64,000 bases of DNA from Parietaria judaica (taxonomy: Eukaryota > Streptophyta > Magnoliopsida > Rosales > Urticaceae), in the NCBI GenBank assembly GCA_954871525.1, contig OX940868.1, positions 11,770,056 through 11,834,055 of the forward strand, in the 5' to 3' direction. Positions 22,626 through 34,023 of this stretch are shown here, piece after piece. The position numbers were made by a program, and so were the translations under genes. How positions within the stretch are numbered: position 1 is the stretch's first letter; each line of letters begins with the position of its first letter. The notes below the pieces were generated by a model. It had not been told where the DNA came from, made no database searches, and saw only the letters and a program-made list of their open reading frames with translations.

Positions 22626-23552
22626 GGTATTGTTGGCATCCAGGACCAAAAGATAAAATTAAGTTCTCATCACAAAAATAAATAAGATATACATATGAAC
22701 AAATCATTATATATGGGAAACTATCTAAGAGGTTCTTTTTATCATAAAAATGAAAGAATCATAACAAAATTTGGAATCCAAAATACATATCATCGACATG
22801 TTGCCAAACAGTTTGTAAGTTAGTTTCGAGTGAGTTTTGTAATATGGAACAACATAAATAAGATATCAATTAATTTGTGGCATTGTCTATTGATGAAAAA
22901 CCCAAGATGTGGATACGTTTTTCTTTCTTTCATTCATTTATATAGGAACAAATGAATGTAATTTTGATGTTGTAATTGATAGACGTCATTCTTAATTCCC
23001 TGCAACATAAGACCAACAGTGAAACCTAGCAAACTATATATATAACTTATAAGGAAAATAAAACATACCATGATGAGAAAATAAAAGACATATAGTTCAA
23101 AGTCGAAAGTTTGAAACTACTCGACAAAATTATAAAACCGACAAAGCTATATAATACATAAAATAAAATATTTGGATAATTACTTACATGGCTATATGGT
23201 TTCAGGCGTCGGTGATTGGTCGATTGTGAGAAAAAAGAGAACCAACTGCAAAGAAAAAACGGTGTGATGACAAAATAATGAAAATTATGCATTCAAACCC
23301 GAATTACCTACTGAATAGGAAGGAGATGGCATATATGTTAAGGTTGCGTATTCAATTTAGGGATTGACTCTTGGGATTTTCTATTCCCTTTCTTATCAAT
23401 AAATTTATATATGCATTTCCATATTTTGAACGCATATAATTATAATGCTTCTAATAGAACAAAAATTAAAGTAGGTCATTTATTTTGATGTAAAGCAATC
23501 TCTATTCAAACTCAAGCCATTTAATACACCACTTCACTTCATGCGCATATAA
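22626..23552. other. AT-rich intergenic DNA, no gene seen
   Basis: This segment separates the SINE from the 5' end of the first large Helitron. Short frames are present but none looks like a protein. Confidence 0.45.
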
Positions 23553-23788
23553 TCTATATATATATAAAAGGAAAATCTCACCCCTAATAAATTAGTAGCT
23601 TAAAAAGCCACAGATCAGAGAATCCTCATTTTCTACAATTTTTAGAATTTACAATTTTTTTAATAACAAATTTATTTGTTACACACTTCCTACCACTCTC
23701 TCTGAATTAATTCTCTATATATTTTAGTCATTACTCTTCAGCCTATTTACGTTGCTATTCGTCATTGTAGATGGTAAATTTAATTAAA

Positions 23789-23910
23789 TGCTATCATAAA
23801 TATTTTGCTTTGTATTCTTCTTCTAATATAGCAAAAGAATTCCAAAAGATGCTATCATAAATATTTTGCTTTGTATTCTTCTTCCAATATAGCAAAATAA
23901 TTTCAAAAGG
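23789..23910 (+). repeat. 60-bp tandem repeat near the Helitron 5' end
   Basis: Two near-identical 60-bp units begin ATGCTATCATAAATATTTTG at 23789 and 23849. A partial third, AAGAATTCCAAAAGGTG, follows at about 23934. Confidence 0.8.
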
Positions 23911-25989
23911 TGTATCTGAAATTTCTTCTTTAAAGAATTCCAAAAGGTGCTGTGAACTGTGGAGGTGAAACATTAATAAGCAAACAAAAGTTTTCTTTCA
24001 TTCGGGTCGATATTTCTTTTTCTCTGCTTTAAAGCTCTGCAAATTCTCTCTCAGTCGCAGCCTCGATCGGTTGGTTATATTGGTCTGTCGACACAGCATC
24101 ACTTGGTCGATCCTCTTTCTCTCGGCTTTTACTGTCCTTCTCTCGACCTTGACATCGCGTTGCCGAGTTGCGGTGACTATAACAGTCTCTCATCTCTCTA
24201 ATATCGCTCCATTCGTCGTCGCAGCCGTTGCCGGCTTGCCGCATTAAAGAGCTACACATTTGCTCTTTACGGTCATTTCTTTTTTGGAAGATTTCCGAGG
24301 GGTTGATATGAGGTTTTTTGTCCTCAACGACAAAAACCTTCATCTCTCGGACCCATTAACCGCTTTTGATGGAGCAGAAAGAAAACTCTCTTTTCTCTTG
24401 CAGCGTTTCTTCATGTATCTTTCTCATGCCTGATTCCACGGTGAGTTTATTATCTTACAGATTTTCGTGAAAATTTTTCCGGTTATTTTTCTTTGATTAT
24501 TGGCATTGTAATCGTTATTCAATTTAATTCTTTATAGCCAGTTGTCCGACAACCCTTACTCCACTTAGTTCGACTCTTAGTCTCTCTCCCCTCTCTCGAC
24601 TTTGCAGCCTCCGTCGTTGCAATCTCTCTGGACTTCTGGGCCCTTCACCATCTGTGTGATGTATGTGTATATATATGTATATATATATAAGTTTTCTTTA
24701 TCTACAGCTCTCCTTGAGAGAGACGAACCAGCTTAAAGATTTTCCTTTTGGCATCAACATCAATTTTGAAGGTACTGTCATAAAGAACGTTTATTGTCAT
24801 ATTTCAGGCGATTGAATTCTGAAAAGAAAAGAATATCAAGCTCCAAACCTTGCGATTGGGAAACTCGCCCGGGATTCTCTGCTCAAGCTTCACTTCTCCG
24901 TCGCCAATTGTCATAAACAAATTCCATTTTCATCATTCTCCCGTCGTGAATATGTTGCCGGTTAATTCGTGTGAAGCGCATTGCAGTCCTCGCTCGCTCT
25001 ACTACCATCCTATAACATCGTCGGCGTTAATACAAACGACAATGTTTGTATTGATACCATCCTCTGATCTATAGATATATATTGTTTCTCTGGCTTTTAA
25101 TCGTGTAATCTGTGGCAGAATTTTTGTAAATTCAACGATGCGGCTATTGCGAGCTTACATATTTCTTCTGCAATTGCTGCATTTGTTAATTTTATTCATG
25201 AATGCAGTTGTATTTTTTTATGCTACATGATAAATGTGTTACAAGGATCAAAGTCTTAAAAAATGGAAACGTGATTTTTTTGGGTCATTGGATATCTTCA
25301 AAGTTGTGAAATAATTTAATTGACAGAGTTGGCTTTTATATATGGAATTCTATTTCTTATATCTATAGAATTCCAATATATCTATTTAATGTCTCATAAT
25401 AATTGAAAACGTATTGTGCAAATACATACCGCTTAATCTATTTAATGCTTTACACTAAGGAGTATGGAAGAGAAAAAGTCATGAATTATTATAATTTCAA
25501 AGGATATTGAAGAATGCCAAATTTAACAAGTAACCATGTTTTTTTTTTTAATTAATTGCTGCCACATTAAAAGAGTAGTAATTAATTTTAAATTTTTATG
25601 TCCTTTCACGCTTCGTTTTGTAACCTTTTTTTTAGAGAAGCTTCATGTCGTAACCTAAAAGGGGAGTTCACACGACTTTTTTTTGAACACTTTTAACGTG
25701 TTGCAAATTCTCTAATATTTATATAAAATATTATCGCACAAAATCTCATATTACTGCATTAGCATTTGAAATATTCGTTTTTATTTCATCTCCTTGCTCC
25801 ACAAATCTGTTTTGGTCGTCGCTGGTAATCCTCTTTGCCGTGCCGAGCGCGAGCGCCAACATATTTTTTCCATCCGCTCTCCAAGAAATTAACAGAAGTC
25901 CAGGAAAATAATCAGGAAGTTATTTATGTCAGGTCGACCGGCGACGCATAAAGGTATGCTGTGACGTTTCATCACGGTAGTAGGTTCTA

Positions 25990-26970
25990 AATACAATTAT
26001 GAAATGACGTTGATAAAAATATGAATTTTTCAGATTATGTATGCCATCATCTCTTCATTATCTCATGCGTGCACCCGTCTCCATCATCTATTTCACTGAG
26101 TTCGCGATTTACTTTTCATTCAAGATTTCACAGGTCATCACAATAAGAGCAAAGTAATTCTCATTTCCTACTATTTTATATTTTCAATTAGATATATGCA
26201 TGGATGCCATGGTCGTGAATTGAACGGTTCTAAACATATCTTTTTTTTTCATCGTTCGGGGAAATTTTTGGTCTATGTCAAGGGCGTCTCTCCAATTCGG
26301 TACGTAATGAAAAGTCTTAATATCAATTTTTCAGATCACGTACGCCATTATCTCTTCATTGTCTCATGCGTACGTAATGAAATGTCTTAATATCAATTTT
26401 TCAGATCATGTACGCCATTATCTCTTCATTGTCTCACACGTTCAACCGTGATCTCCGTCGCATTGAGTTTGCTATTTACTTTTGATTTAATATTTCACGG
26501 GTCATCACAATAAGATCAAAGGAATTCTCATTCCTATTATGTTAGATTGTTCTATTTTTTTTTATTACATATATGCATTGATACCATGATCATGAATTGA
26601 ACGGTTCTAACAATATTTTTTTTCATGTGGAAAATTTTTGGTCTGTGGCAAGGGCATCTCTCTGATTCGGAACGTGATGAAAAGTCTTAATATCAATTTT
26701 TCATATCATATACGCTATCATCTCTTCATTGCCTCATGCGTTCTGCCGTCCGTGTTATACTACACCGGCTTTGCGACTTACTTTCCATTCAATATTTCAC
26801 GGTCATCGCTTATGAGATCGAAGGAATTCCCATTGATTCCATGATCATGAGTTGAACGGTTAGCATTATCTTATTATTTCTTTTCTTTTTTTCATGCGGC
26901 TAAGTAGTTTTGGTCCGTGTCGAGCGCATCTCTCCAATTTGGTATGTAATGAAAAGTCTGAATCCTAACT
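25990..26970 (+). repeat. Tandem array of ~285-360 bp units inside the Helitron
   Basis: The phrase TCTTAATATCAATTTTTCAG and its variants recur at about 26013, 26317, 26385 and 26678, followed each time by CATCTCTTCATT. The upstream half of the unit (TGAATTGAACGGTTCTAA and TTTTTGGTC) recurs at 26216, 26596 and 26854. The close pair at 26303-26440 is an extra 70-bp duplication. Each unit ends near TCTCATGCGT. No coding potential is conserved between units. Confidence 0.75.
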
Positions 26971-28283
26971 TTTTTTATACTAGGATGTTGGTTTAGGTTC
27001 TCATGCGAGAGGGTTGAATATATGATATATTGTTCGTTTCGTTTTGCAATAATACTATTTTAATTCTCTTATATTTCACTCTTGCATGAAATTAAAATGG
27101 CTTTTATTATGATTTGTTCTTTCTTTTGGTACCTAACTGTTTAGAAAGCCATGTAATTTCTTCTAAGTTTGTAAGAGAATATAACTTTTTTTAGACATGA
27201 AAATTACTTTGTGAATTATTTATGTATTTTACTTTTAATTACAAATTCTTGCTAGGAAGATCGAGTTTTTCTTATATGGTGATATTACTCAAGTGAGAAG
27301 ATCAAGGTGCTAATCTTTAAAGATATTGTTATGTGGTGATTATTATGTATAAATGGGGATAATTTTCAGGTTTATGATCATCTTCCTACGAGATATAAGT
27401 CATGTTTGTCTAAAGAGTTTACTAAAAAATATATATCTAAATCATCATTTATGCCTGCGTTTTCCAAATAACTTCATCGAAACCATGGCGCGGTGTCTTT
27501 GATTAGCGTTTTCCGTCATGTGGTGTTTTCGACTAGCATTTTCTGCCTTCTAATTGTTAATTTAAAATTTAAATATTAAGATTAAGTTTATTTACTTAAG
27601 CTATTTGTTCCTTTATTTAAAATAATTCAGAGTTTTGTAGAGTAGTTTATGTAATTCTTTAGGTTATTTGTAGCTTTATTTGAGATACCATGGAATGGCT
27701 TGGTCAAGATATCGTGGACAATAAAACCCTTAAAGAGTCTCCTAATGAGAGAGAAACTCACTGGTCTATTGTTGATTTCCCTCATTGTTATCATGTTTTA
27801 GGGTTAGCTTCAAACCTTCACAGTTTCAATCCTATGCAAGTTGGGCAGTATGCAACCCCTACTAAAACAAATTATTCATGTAAGAAATTGACTTTTTACA
27901 AGCTTCTTAATTAAATCCTATCCTATAAATAAAATCTAAAGATAATTTCTCCAAAATTAATATTTCTTATATACAATAATTAATATTTATAAAATCTAAA
28001 CATTTTGGACAGTAATTATTTTACTCTTTATATTAAAAAAAATTAAAAGTATGCAATCACATTTTTTTAAATAAAGATAACTGCGACAAAAATATCAGAA
28101 GTTTGATCAACTGAGGCAACAAAGTTCTAAACTAAAAAATAATCAAGTCAACAAATGTGAGACAATGTATTTTTTATTTAATTTTAATGTAAATATTTTA
28201 ATTAGAATAATTAATTAATGATCTATTTTTAATTTTTTATTAAATTTATCGCCACCGCGCGAAGCGCGGTGCCGTCCCACTAG

Positions 28284-28389
28284 TAATGGAATAGAGGAAG
28301 GAATGATCGATCAACATAGTAATTCTTACAAAATAAGATTTCTCAATTCCTTCTATTATAAGTTGCCACATCATCACTCAAAAACTGTC

Positions 28390-28433
<44 letters not shown>

Positions 28434-29036
28434 CTGTTTAGTAATTATTATAAATAAAGTCTCAGATTGTGAACACTTGTCGATTTAGAAATTAAAGGCT
28501 AGTTATTGCTATTTAAAAAATTTGATTGAACTTATATATGTTATTTGGGCTGTTGATTTAGTGTAATTGGGGATGAAGACAATGATCGGAGAAACTCGTC
28601 GGGAAAGCAAAGAGTGAAAGCCTCGTTGCTGGAAGTCGTTCTCGAACCAAAGTGAACAAAACAGAAGAACGAAAGTATGTATGGAGTATGACCCAGAAGA
28701 GAAAAACTTTGGCGTCAGAAGAGAGAATCATGGGAATAAAAAGCGTCGAAGTGAAGTAATCGCGTAAAGGTGCTAGAAGACGTGTTTTTTTTTATAAAAA
28801 AAACCTAAAAAAATATGTAATAAAGAAACCGCTCAACTACCAAGGGCAAAATATGTAATTTTTTTTTGTACAATAAATATCTACTTTTTCTAAGATGTTC
28901 GACTTCGGAGATGATTTAGTTTAAAAAAGTAAAAATAAAACAATAAAATAAAATATAAAGCTCGATGTAACAACAATAAATATATATAAAAAATAAAGGT
29001 TCAGGGTTTGGAATCATCCTCTTCCTTGGATTGAGA
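28284..29036. other. Intergenic DNA with a long (AT)n microsatellite
   Basis: A 40-bp (TA)n run occupies 28392-28431. The rest is AT-rich flank before the RING gene, with no other feature. Confidence 0.6.
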
Positions 29037-29621
29037 ATGAGCTGCGAATGGAGGTTCACGGCGGAAGAAATTCAATTCCCCAGCGACGCTCCCCCGGGGC
29101 AAACCTGGCTCCGTGGGCCTCATGATAGAGAGCCGGTTTCAGTTATTTCGGCGGGAGAGTACAGAGCCCGAACCCCACTTCTCCATGTTCAGTAATAAAA
29201 ATTTCTTGGTGTTGTTTACAACTCTCCAGACGGACGCCGATGCCTACTTCACGCGCATCCTCTCCGACCTTCCCCCATCACATCCCCCGAAAACTTGGAC
29301 ATCCACGGTGTCGCGGAGCTTGTGATGAGTCTCGCCGCGAGAGGGGCGTGTCTCCTGGTTAGCCTCAACTCGGTGAGGGTGCTTCCGTGGGATGAAATCG
29401 AGCGCCTGGGGCCCGAACGTGCGGGCTTACCCAAGCGAGTGTTCGGGGTAGACGAAGAAGAAGCGTGCCCCATCTGCCTCCAAAACTTCGGGTGTTGGAA
29501 GGTTGTAGAGCTGCGGTGCTCGCATCTTTTTCACTACACCTGCATTGTCGAGTGGGTGTGGCACTTGAAGAATAAAACCTGTCCTCTGTGTCGCCGTGTG
29601 CCGTGTGAGGGACTCCCGTAA
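29037..29621 (+). pseudogene. RING-H2 finger E3-ligase-like gene, frame-broken upstream of the RING
   Basis: The 3' half is an open frame (29295-29621, 108 codons) with a C3H2C3 RING-H2 domain: CPICLQNF, ELRCSHLFHYTC and CPLCRR supply the eight zinc ligands. RING-H2 proteins usually act as E3 ubiquitin ligases by recruiting an E2 enzyme. A start at 29037 opens MSCEWRFTAEEIQF in the same frame but meets TAA TAA at 29193-29198. The region between (LVLFTTLQTDADAYFTRIL) reads protein-like only in another frame. No plausible intron fits: the only GT-AG pair is 38 bp apart, below plant intron size. I read this as a single-exon gene with a frameshift pair. A shorter protein starting at 29295 could still be made. 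Confidence 0.6.
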
Positions 29622-29637
29622 GTTTAATTTCTCTATG

Positions 29638-29916
29638 AGTCTTGAGAGTTTATCTACTTAAGTTTTAAGTTCAGAGTCTATTTATGTTTAAGTTAAGAGT
29701 CTTGATAATTTATCTATTTATGTTTAATTTAAGAGTTCCGCGAGTCAGGAATAATTGAAACTGGAGCATATGTTGCGGATTAGGTGGTTAATTAAACTTC
29801 TCTTTGCTATGTTTTTGTTTACAGTTTGTTTTATGTTCATAAGCCAGATATGATGATATATATATAATAAAAATAAAAATATAAATAACAGAGCAGTGTT
29901 CATCTCATATAGCCAT
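29638..29916 (+). repeat. RING-gene 3' flank, copy 1 of a segmental duplication
   Basis: This stretch and 30955-31233 share a long series of phrases in order, including TTATCTATTTATGTT, GGTTAATTAAACTTCTCTTT-like text, ATGTTTTTGTTTACA and ATAATAAAAATAAAAA. Identity is about 80-85% by eye, with indels. Copy 1 starts 17 bp after the RING stop codon. Confidence 0.75.
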
Positions 29917-30544
29917 GACATCGTTGATTATGCTTCTTCTGAAATTCATGTGCTAGAAAGTAATTAATATATCAGTTGTTTCAGTATTACCTTTCTAGTT
30001 GGTTCATTGTGCAAACTGCTCGACAAAAAATTAAGGAGATTGGGCGATTCACTAGTACGAATGTTTTGCTGCGTTTATAAGATAGGCAATTTTCTTGGCT
30101 GAATTCGTGGTGACAATTTTGACATCTGAAATCTGAATCACTCATATTAGTTGAGATAATCAAGGGAGGTGGAGTTGTTTTTTCACCAACGCTCACCAGT
30201 AATTAAGCAATTCAATGCCTGAATAAATAAAGTGTTGTTGCTAATTTGACTCTAACATCCATATATTATTAGAGAGAGAGAGAATATTTATTGAGTGTTT
30301 TTCTCGTAAATGTCTTCAGCCGTTGTGAACTATGTTGTGCGTGTTTGCACTGATCGGCTTCTCGCCGCAAGATGAGTTAGCCGCTTACCGAACCTCCGTG
30401 TAGATCTATTATTCAATTGTACACGAGAGTGGTTACAACGCTTGTTACATTGTCTGGTTACCTTGCGGAAGTAGATACATATCGAACTGCATTTTAAAAC
30501 ATCGCTTGTCTTTTTACTTTTGGCCTACGTTGATTTCATCGATC

Positions 30545-30655
30545 ATCATTTGAATTTCGCATTATTATAGAAATTGACTTTTCACTTTTGCATAGTCCCT
30601 CGTCAAACTATCTTTTGCATTATTATAGAACTTGACTTTTCACTTTCGCAATATT
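30545..30655 (+). repeat. ~55-bp tandem duplication
   Basis: Two adjacent copies share GCATTATTATAGAA, TTGACTTTTCACTTT and GCA(A/T)(A/T). It is not linked to any recognised gene. Confidence 0.65.
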
Positions 30656-30954
30656 CTCGCTTTCTTTAGAGCATGTTATTATTAGCATGCGCCATGCGGT
30701 TCTGACCGTGGTGTATTAAGAATAAGGCCTTTATGGCATTGGCAGCCTCACAAGTTTCCGATGAATTCCAAAACTGTCAAAAGTGTTCAGAGTTGCTAGC
30801 AATGCCACCAAGAGTGAGAGCCTTGTCGCCATTGCTGTGTCTTTCTAAAAGAAAATGGGAGTTTGTTAATGAACTCTTTGCAGGGCTCAATCGCTATTTA
30901 TAACAGGTTAAGTTATTGAAATCGTCTAAGTTTAATTTATCTATTTAAGTTATG

Positions 30955-31233
30955 AGTTATGAGTCGTGAGAATTTATCTAATTATATTTAAGTTAAAAGT
31001 CTTTGAGAATTTATCTATTTATGTTCAAGTTAAGAGTTCTGGAAACTCGCGAGTGTGGCATCACCGAAACAGGAGCATATCTTGCGAATTATGTGATTAA
31101 TTAAACTTCTCTTTACTTGTATCGATGTTTTTGTTTACAATTTGTTCTCTGTTATAGTTCATAAGCAGATATGATAAGATATATTTATAATAAAAATAAA
31201 AAGAATAGTCAGTGTTTATCTCATATTACCATT
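30955..31233 (+). repeat. RING-gene 3' flank, copy 2 of a segmental duplication
   Basis: This is homologous to 29638-29916. No RING-coding sequence precedes it, so only the 3' part was duplicated, or the coding part was later lost. It ends where the gypsy fragment begins. Confidence 0.7.
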
Positions 31234-31239
31234 GTTGGG

Positions 31240-32734
31240 GTTGAATTTAGTTCTTAAGCCAAAATGCCCCGCACAGGTGTCTTATGGGCCCAAAGACGAC
31301 AACGGAAGGGAGAAGAGATCAACAGGAAAGGTTTTCGACAATGTGGGGGAAGGTTTAACCAAACACCGACCCGCCAAGATCGAACCCAACTCAGCCGAAA
31401 GAAGGCCCAACCGAAGTCGTTCAAGGGTCATCTAGCCCGATCCAACACAAAGGAAGACAGACCAGTGTACATCATGATCCAGGAAGAGCGCATTGTCCGA
31501 GCACCAGCGGACGACAATAATGACTCACTCGAGTGAAGTTTGCCTCCCCATATGCAACTGTTCCATTCTGTATCACTCATAAAGACCAAGGATCGCTAAT
31601 TAAGAAAAGTACTAAGTCCGTCACCCTAAAAGTACAATCTATCATCCCAAGAACATTCTCTCTTTTCCTTTTCAACCACTACCGTAAAAAACAAGAATTT
31701 AAGATTGTACTTGGTGTTCTTCACGATTTCGAGTACAAGCTTGTTCGGGCAAACCTACGACGAGGATCCGAGCGCCCGTTCGAGCGCAATTCCGCGGCGA
31801 TTCAGTAACCAGAGCAGGATAGGCATGAGCGCACGAAGGAAACAACGATTGGGGGACGAGAAGTTCATGACCGATAGGGGGCAAGAAGAAACCCCGTTCC
31901 CTGACGAAGACGGAAAAATCGAACAACATGAAGGCGGAATGCGAGTAATCATGAACATAGCCGGGGTCGAAGTCGATCAAGTTTTGGTCGATAACGACAG
32001 AGCCATGGATTTTCTCTTCCCACAAGCCCTCCGTGCCTTCGGCGTCAGTGGCACACAAATAAAAAGGAAGAAACGACGAGTAATCGGATTCGCAGTCAAC
32101 ATAATAAGTGGTACTCACAACTCCGCTAGGGGAGTTAGCACGATCACTGAAATCGCGACACTACGATTCCCCTCGCAAGGCAAAGCTCTCCTCAAAAGGC
32201 CTTGGATCCACGCGATGCATGCAACCATATCTACATACCATAAAAAGTTGAGATTCCCTAGGGAAGGCGGGACAGTCGAGATACAAAATGATCCACAAAT
32301 TGTTAAAGTCCAGTTCGATAACGAAGTTTCGAAAGAGGATTGTCCGAAGGAGGATGGTGGTGGGGCGACGCCGGAAGAAGGAAGACCATCAAGGCGGACC
32401 AAAGAAGGGAATGGTAAAGCAAATCCAATTGATCCAAATGACCCGACCAAAACGGTGGGAATCGGAAACGACCTTGACGAAGAAGCCCAAGAGAAAGTGT
32501 CGAGATTCTTGAGGGTGAATGTGAGCACGTTTGCCGACATGTCAGAAATAGATCCCCAAGTAATGACACACCGCCTAAATGTCAACCTGAATCATCGACT
32601 ACAAAACAAAAATGAGTGAAATTCGCAGCCGACAGAAAACGAATGATAAATTTGAAGTTGAAGAGGTGCAGAGGCTGCTGGCCACTGGAGCCATCAGAGA
32701 AGTGAAGTACCGGAATGGCTGGCAAACCCGATAA
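31240..32734 (+). pseudogene. Tat-like Ty3-gypsy fragment (gag end, protease, RT start), interrupted by a Helitron
   Basis: Frames at 31264-31536 and 31705-32619 carry a basic gag tail, a protease region (VLVDNDRAMDFLFPQAL) and the linker before reverse transcriptase (DPQVMTHRLNV). RT-start phrases EVQRLLATGAIREVKY follow up to 32734. The order and the wording IREVKYP-WLAN fit the non-chromodomain Tat group. The protease site that should read DTG or DNG reads DND, and stops break the frame, so it is inactive. The coding text resumes at 37826 after the Helitron. A second copy of the RT portion lies at 41326-41570. Confidence 0.75.
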
Positions 32735-33600
32735 TCTATATATATATATAAAAGGGCAATGACTTCGGGAAGCGTATCGGCCAAAAACCATCATTTTCAG
32801 CCTCATTCTATTTTCTCGATTTTTTGAATTATTTTTATAAAAAAAAAAAAAAAAATCCTTCCTTTCGTACATAAAGCATCCCATCTCTTCAAAAACGTTG
32901 TAGTCTTTCCCACAGATGCATTAAAATAAATAGAATTAATTTCTGTAACCGTCAAGCCTATTATCTCCTCTAAAACCAGTTCGATCGACATCAACGATCA
33001 GACTTCTCTTCCGAGACTCATCTTCCAGCAATGCATGTTACTGCATCGCTCAACCATTGAACAAGGGTCCTCTCTCTCCATCGTCAAGTGTTTCCCTGAT
33101 TATTTTTAGCCAAATCGATTCCATGTTTTCTCTTAACATTTTCTTCTCTCTCTGACTCAGACTTCATCCCCCAGCACCAAGTCCAACTCTGCTCTCGCCT
33201 CTGTACTTTTCTCCCCATTCTTAGACCCATGTTGATTTCCTCTCCATCCCACTATTTGCAGAGGTATTGTTTTTCTAATTTGAACAGATATTTGGAGTAG
33301 AGTACTGAATTTTCTGATTTCATTGATTTAGGATTTTTTGATTTCAACCTCATTCTTTTTTTGATTTCATCTCCATTGATTTTAGATTTTAAGTCATTAA
33401 ATAAGATTACTAATAGCTCTATGGAGTTGTATTTCGGATATTATTCATGATTCTTTTATGCCTAAATTGTTTCTTTACTTTGGCATTATAGACGTTTGAG
33501 AAAAGTCCTTAATGAGATATTTATGATTCTATCCGTGAAATATAAATTCTTTCTCCCGACTCTCAGGTTTAGTTTCAAAATCTTGAACATTTGGCGACTC

Positions 33601-34023
33601 TGTTGGAACCAAATTGAGATCGAAAAACGTTTGAACACAAACACTCAAGAAAACTCACTCACTCACTCACAAATAATAAACGATATTGAGATAGAAGGAG
33701 AGACGGGATATTTTTGGTGCTGTGCACAGTCATACAGCTTTTCTGCTTTCCATTTATAATAATTGAATACAAAACTAAGACGGAGAACGTGGCTTAGTTG
33801 CCTATTTTTCAGCCCACGATCACACATCTATGTGACTATATAACCAACTCCTAAAGACTAGGAAATAACACAACCTGTTCAACCACTTGTTTCCTAAGCT
33901 AATGCACCATGCAGTGTACGTGTAGAAATAAATAAACACTAAAACTATGCATGCAAAGACTACGTAACAAATAAATAAATCCTAGACTAATCATGCACAC
34001 TAAGTCATAGATTATTTCCAACA
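33601..34023 (-). mobile_element. Solo LTR nested in the Helitron
   Basis: The 423-bp segment starts TGTTGGAACC and ends TTTCCAACA, giving the inverted termini TGTTGGAA/TTCCAACA. GACTC flanks both sides (33596-33600 and 34024-34028). These are the marks of a copia-type solo LTR. The minus-strand orientation is inferred from a TATAAATGG-like box on that strand. The LTR must be younger than the Helitron that holds it, unless it travelled with the Helitron. Confidence 0.85.

Larger units (their letters stand above)
23553..28283 (+). mobile_element. Non-autonomous Helitron, 4.7 kb
   Basis: The 5' end TCTATATATATATAAAAGG (23553) is preceded by A. The 3' end has a hairpin of ACCGCGC (28254-28260), a GAA loop and GCGCGGT (28264-28270), then GCCGTCCCACTAG ending at 28283 and followed by T. 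A 5' TC start, a 3' hairpin with CTAG about 10 bases later and insertion between A and T are the defining Helitron features. No Rep/helicase frame is present, so it depends on a helper. The interior holds two tandem repeats and no recognised captured gene. The termini match those of the Helitron at 32735-37825. Confidence 0.85.

Noticed and set aside
24029..24343. 104-codon minus-strand frame as a captured gene in the Helitron
   Set aside because: It is compositionally ordinary, with no family resemblance and no exon-intron pattern.
28254..28270. GC-rich hairpin as a transcription terminator
   Set aside because: The same hairpin with a following CTAG ends two independent elements and sits at A/T insertion sites, so it is a Helitron terminus.
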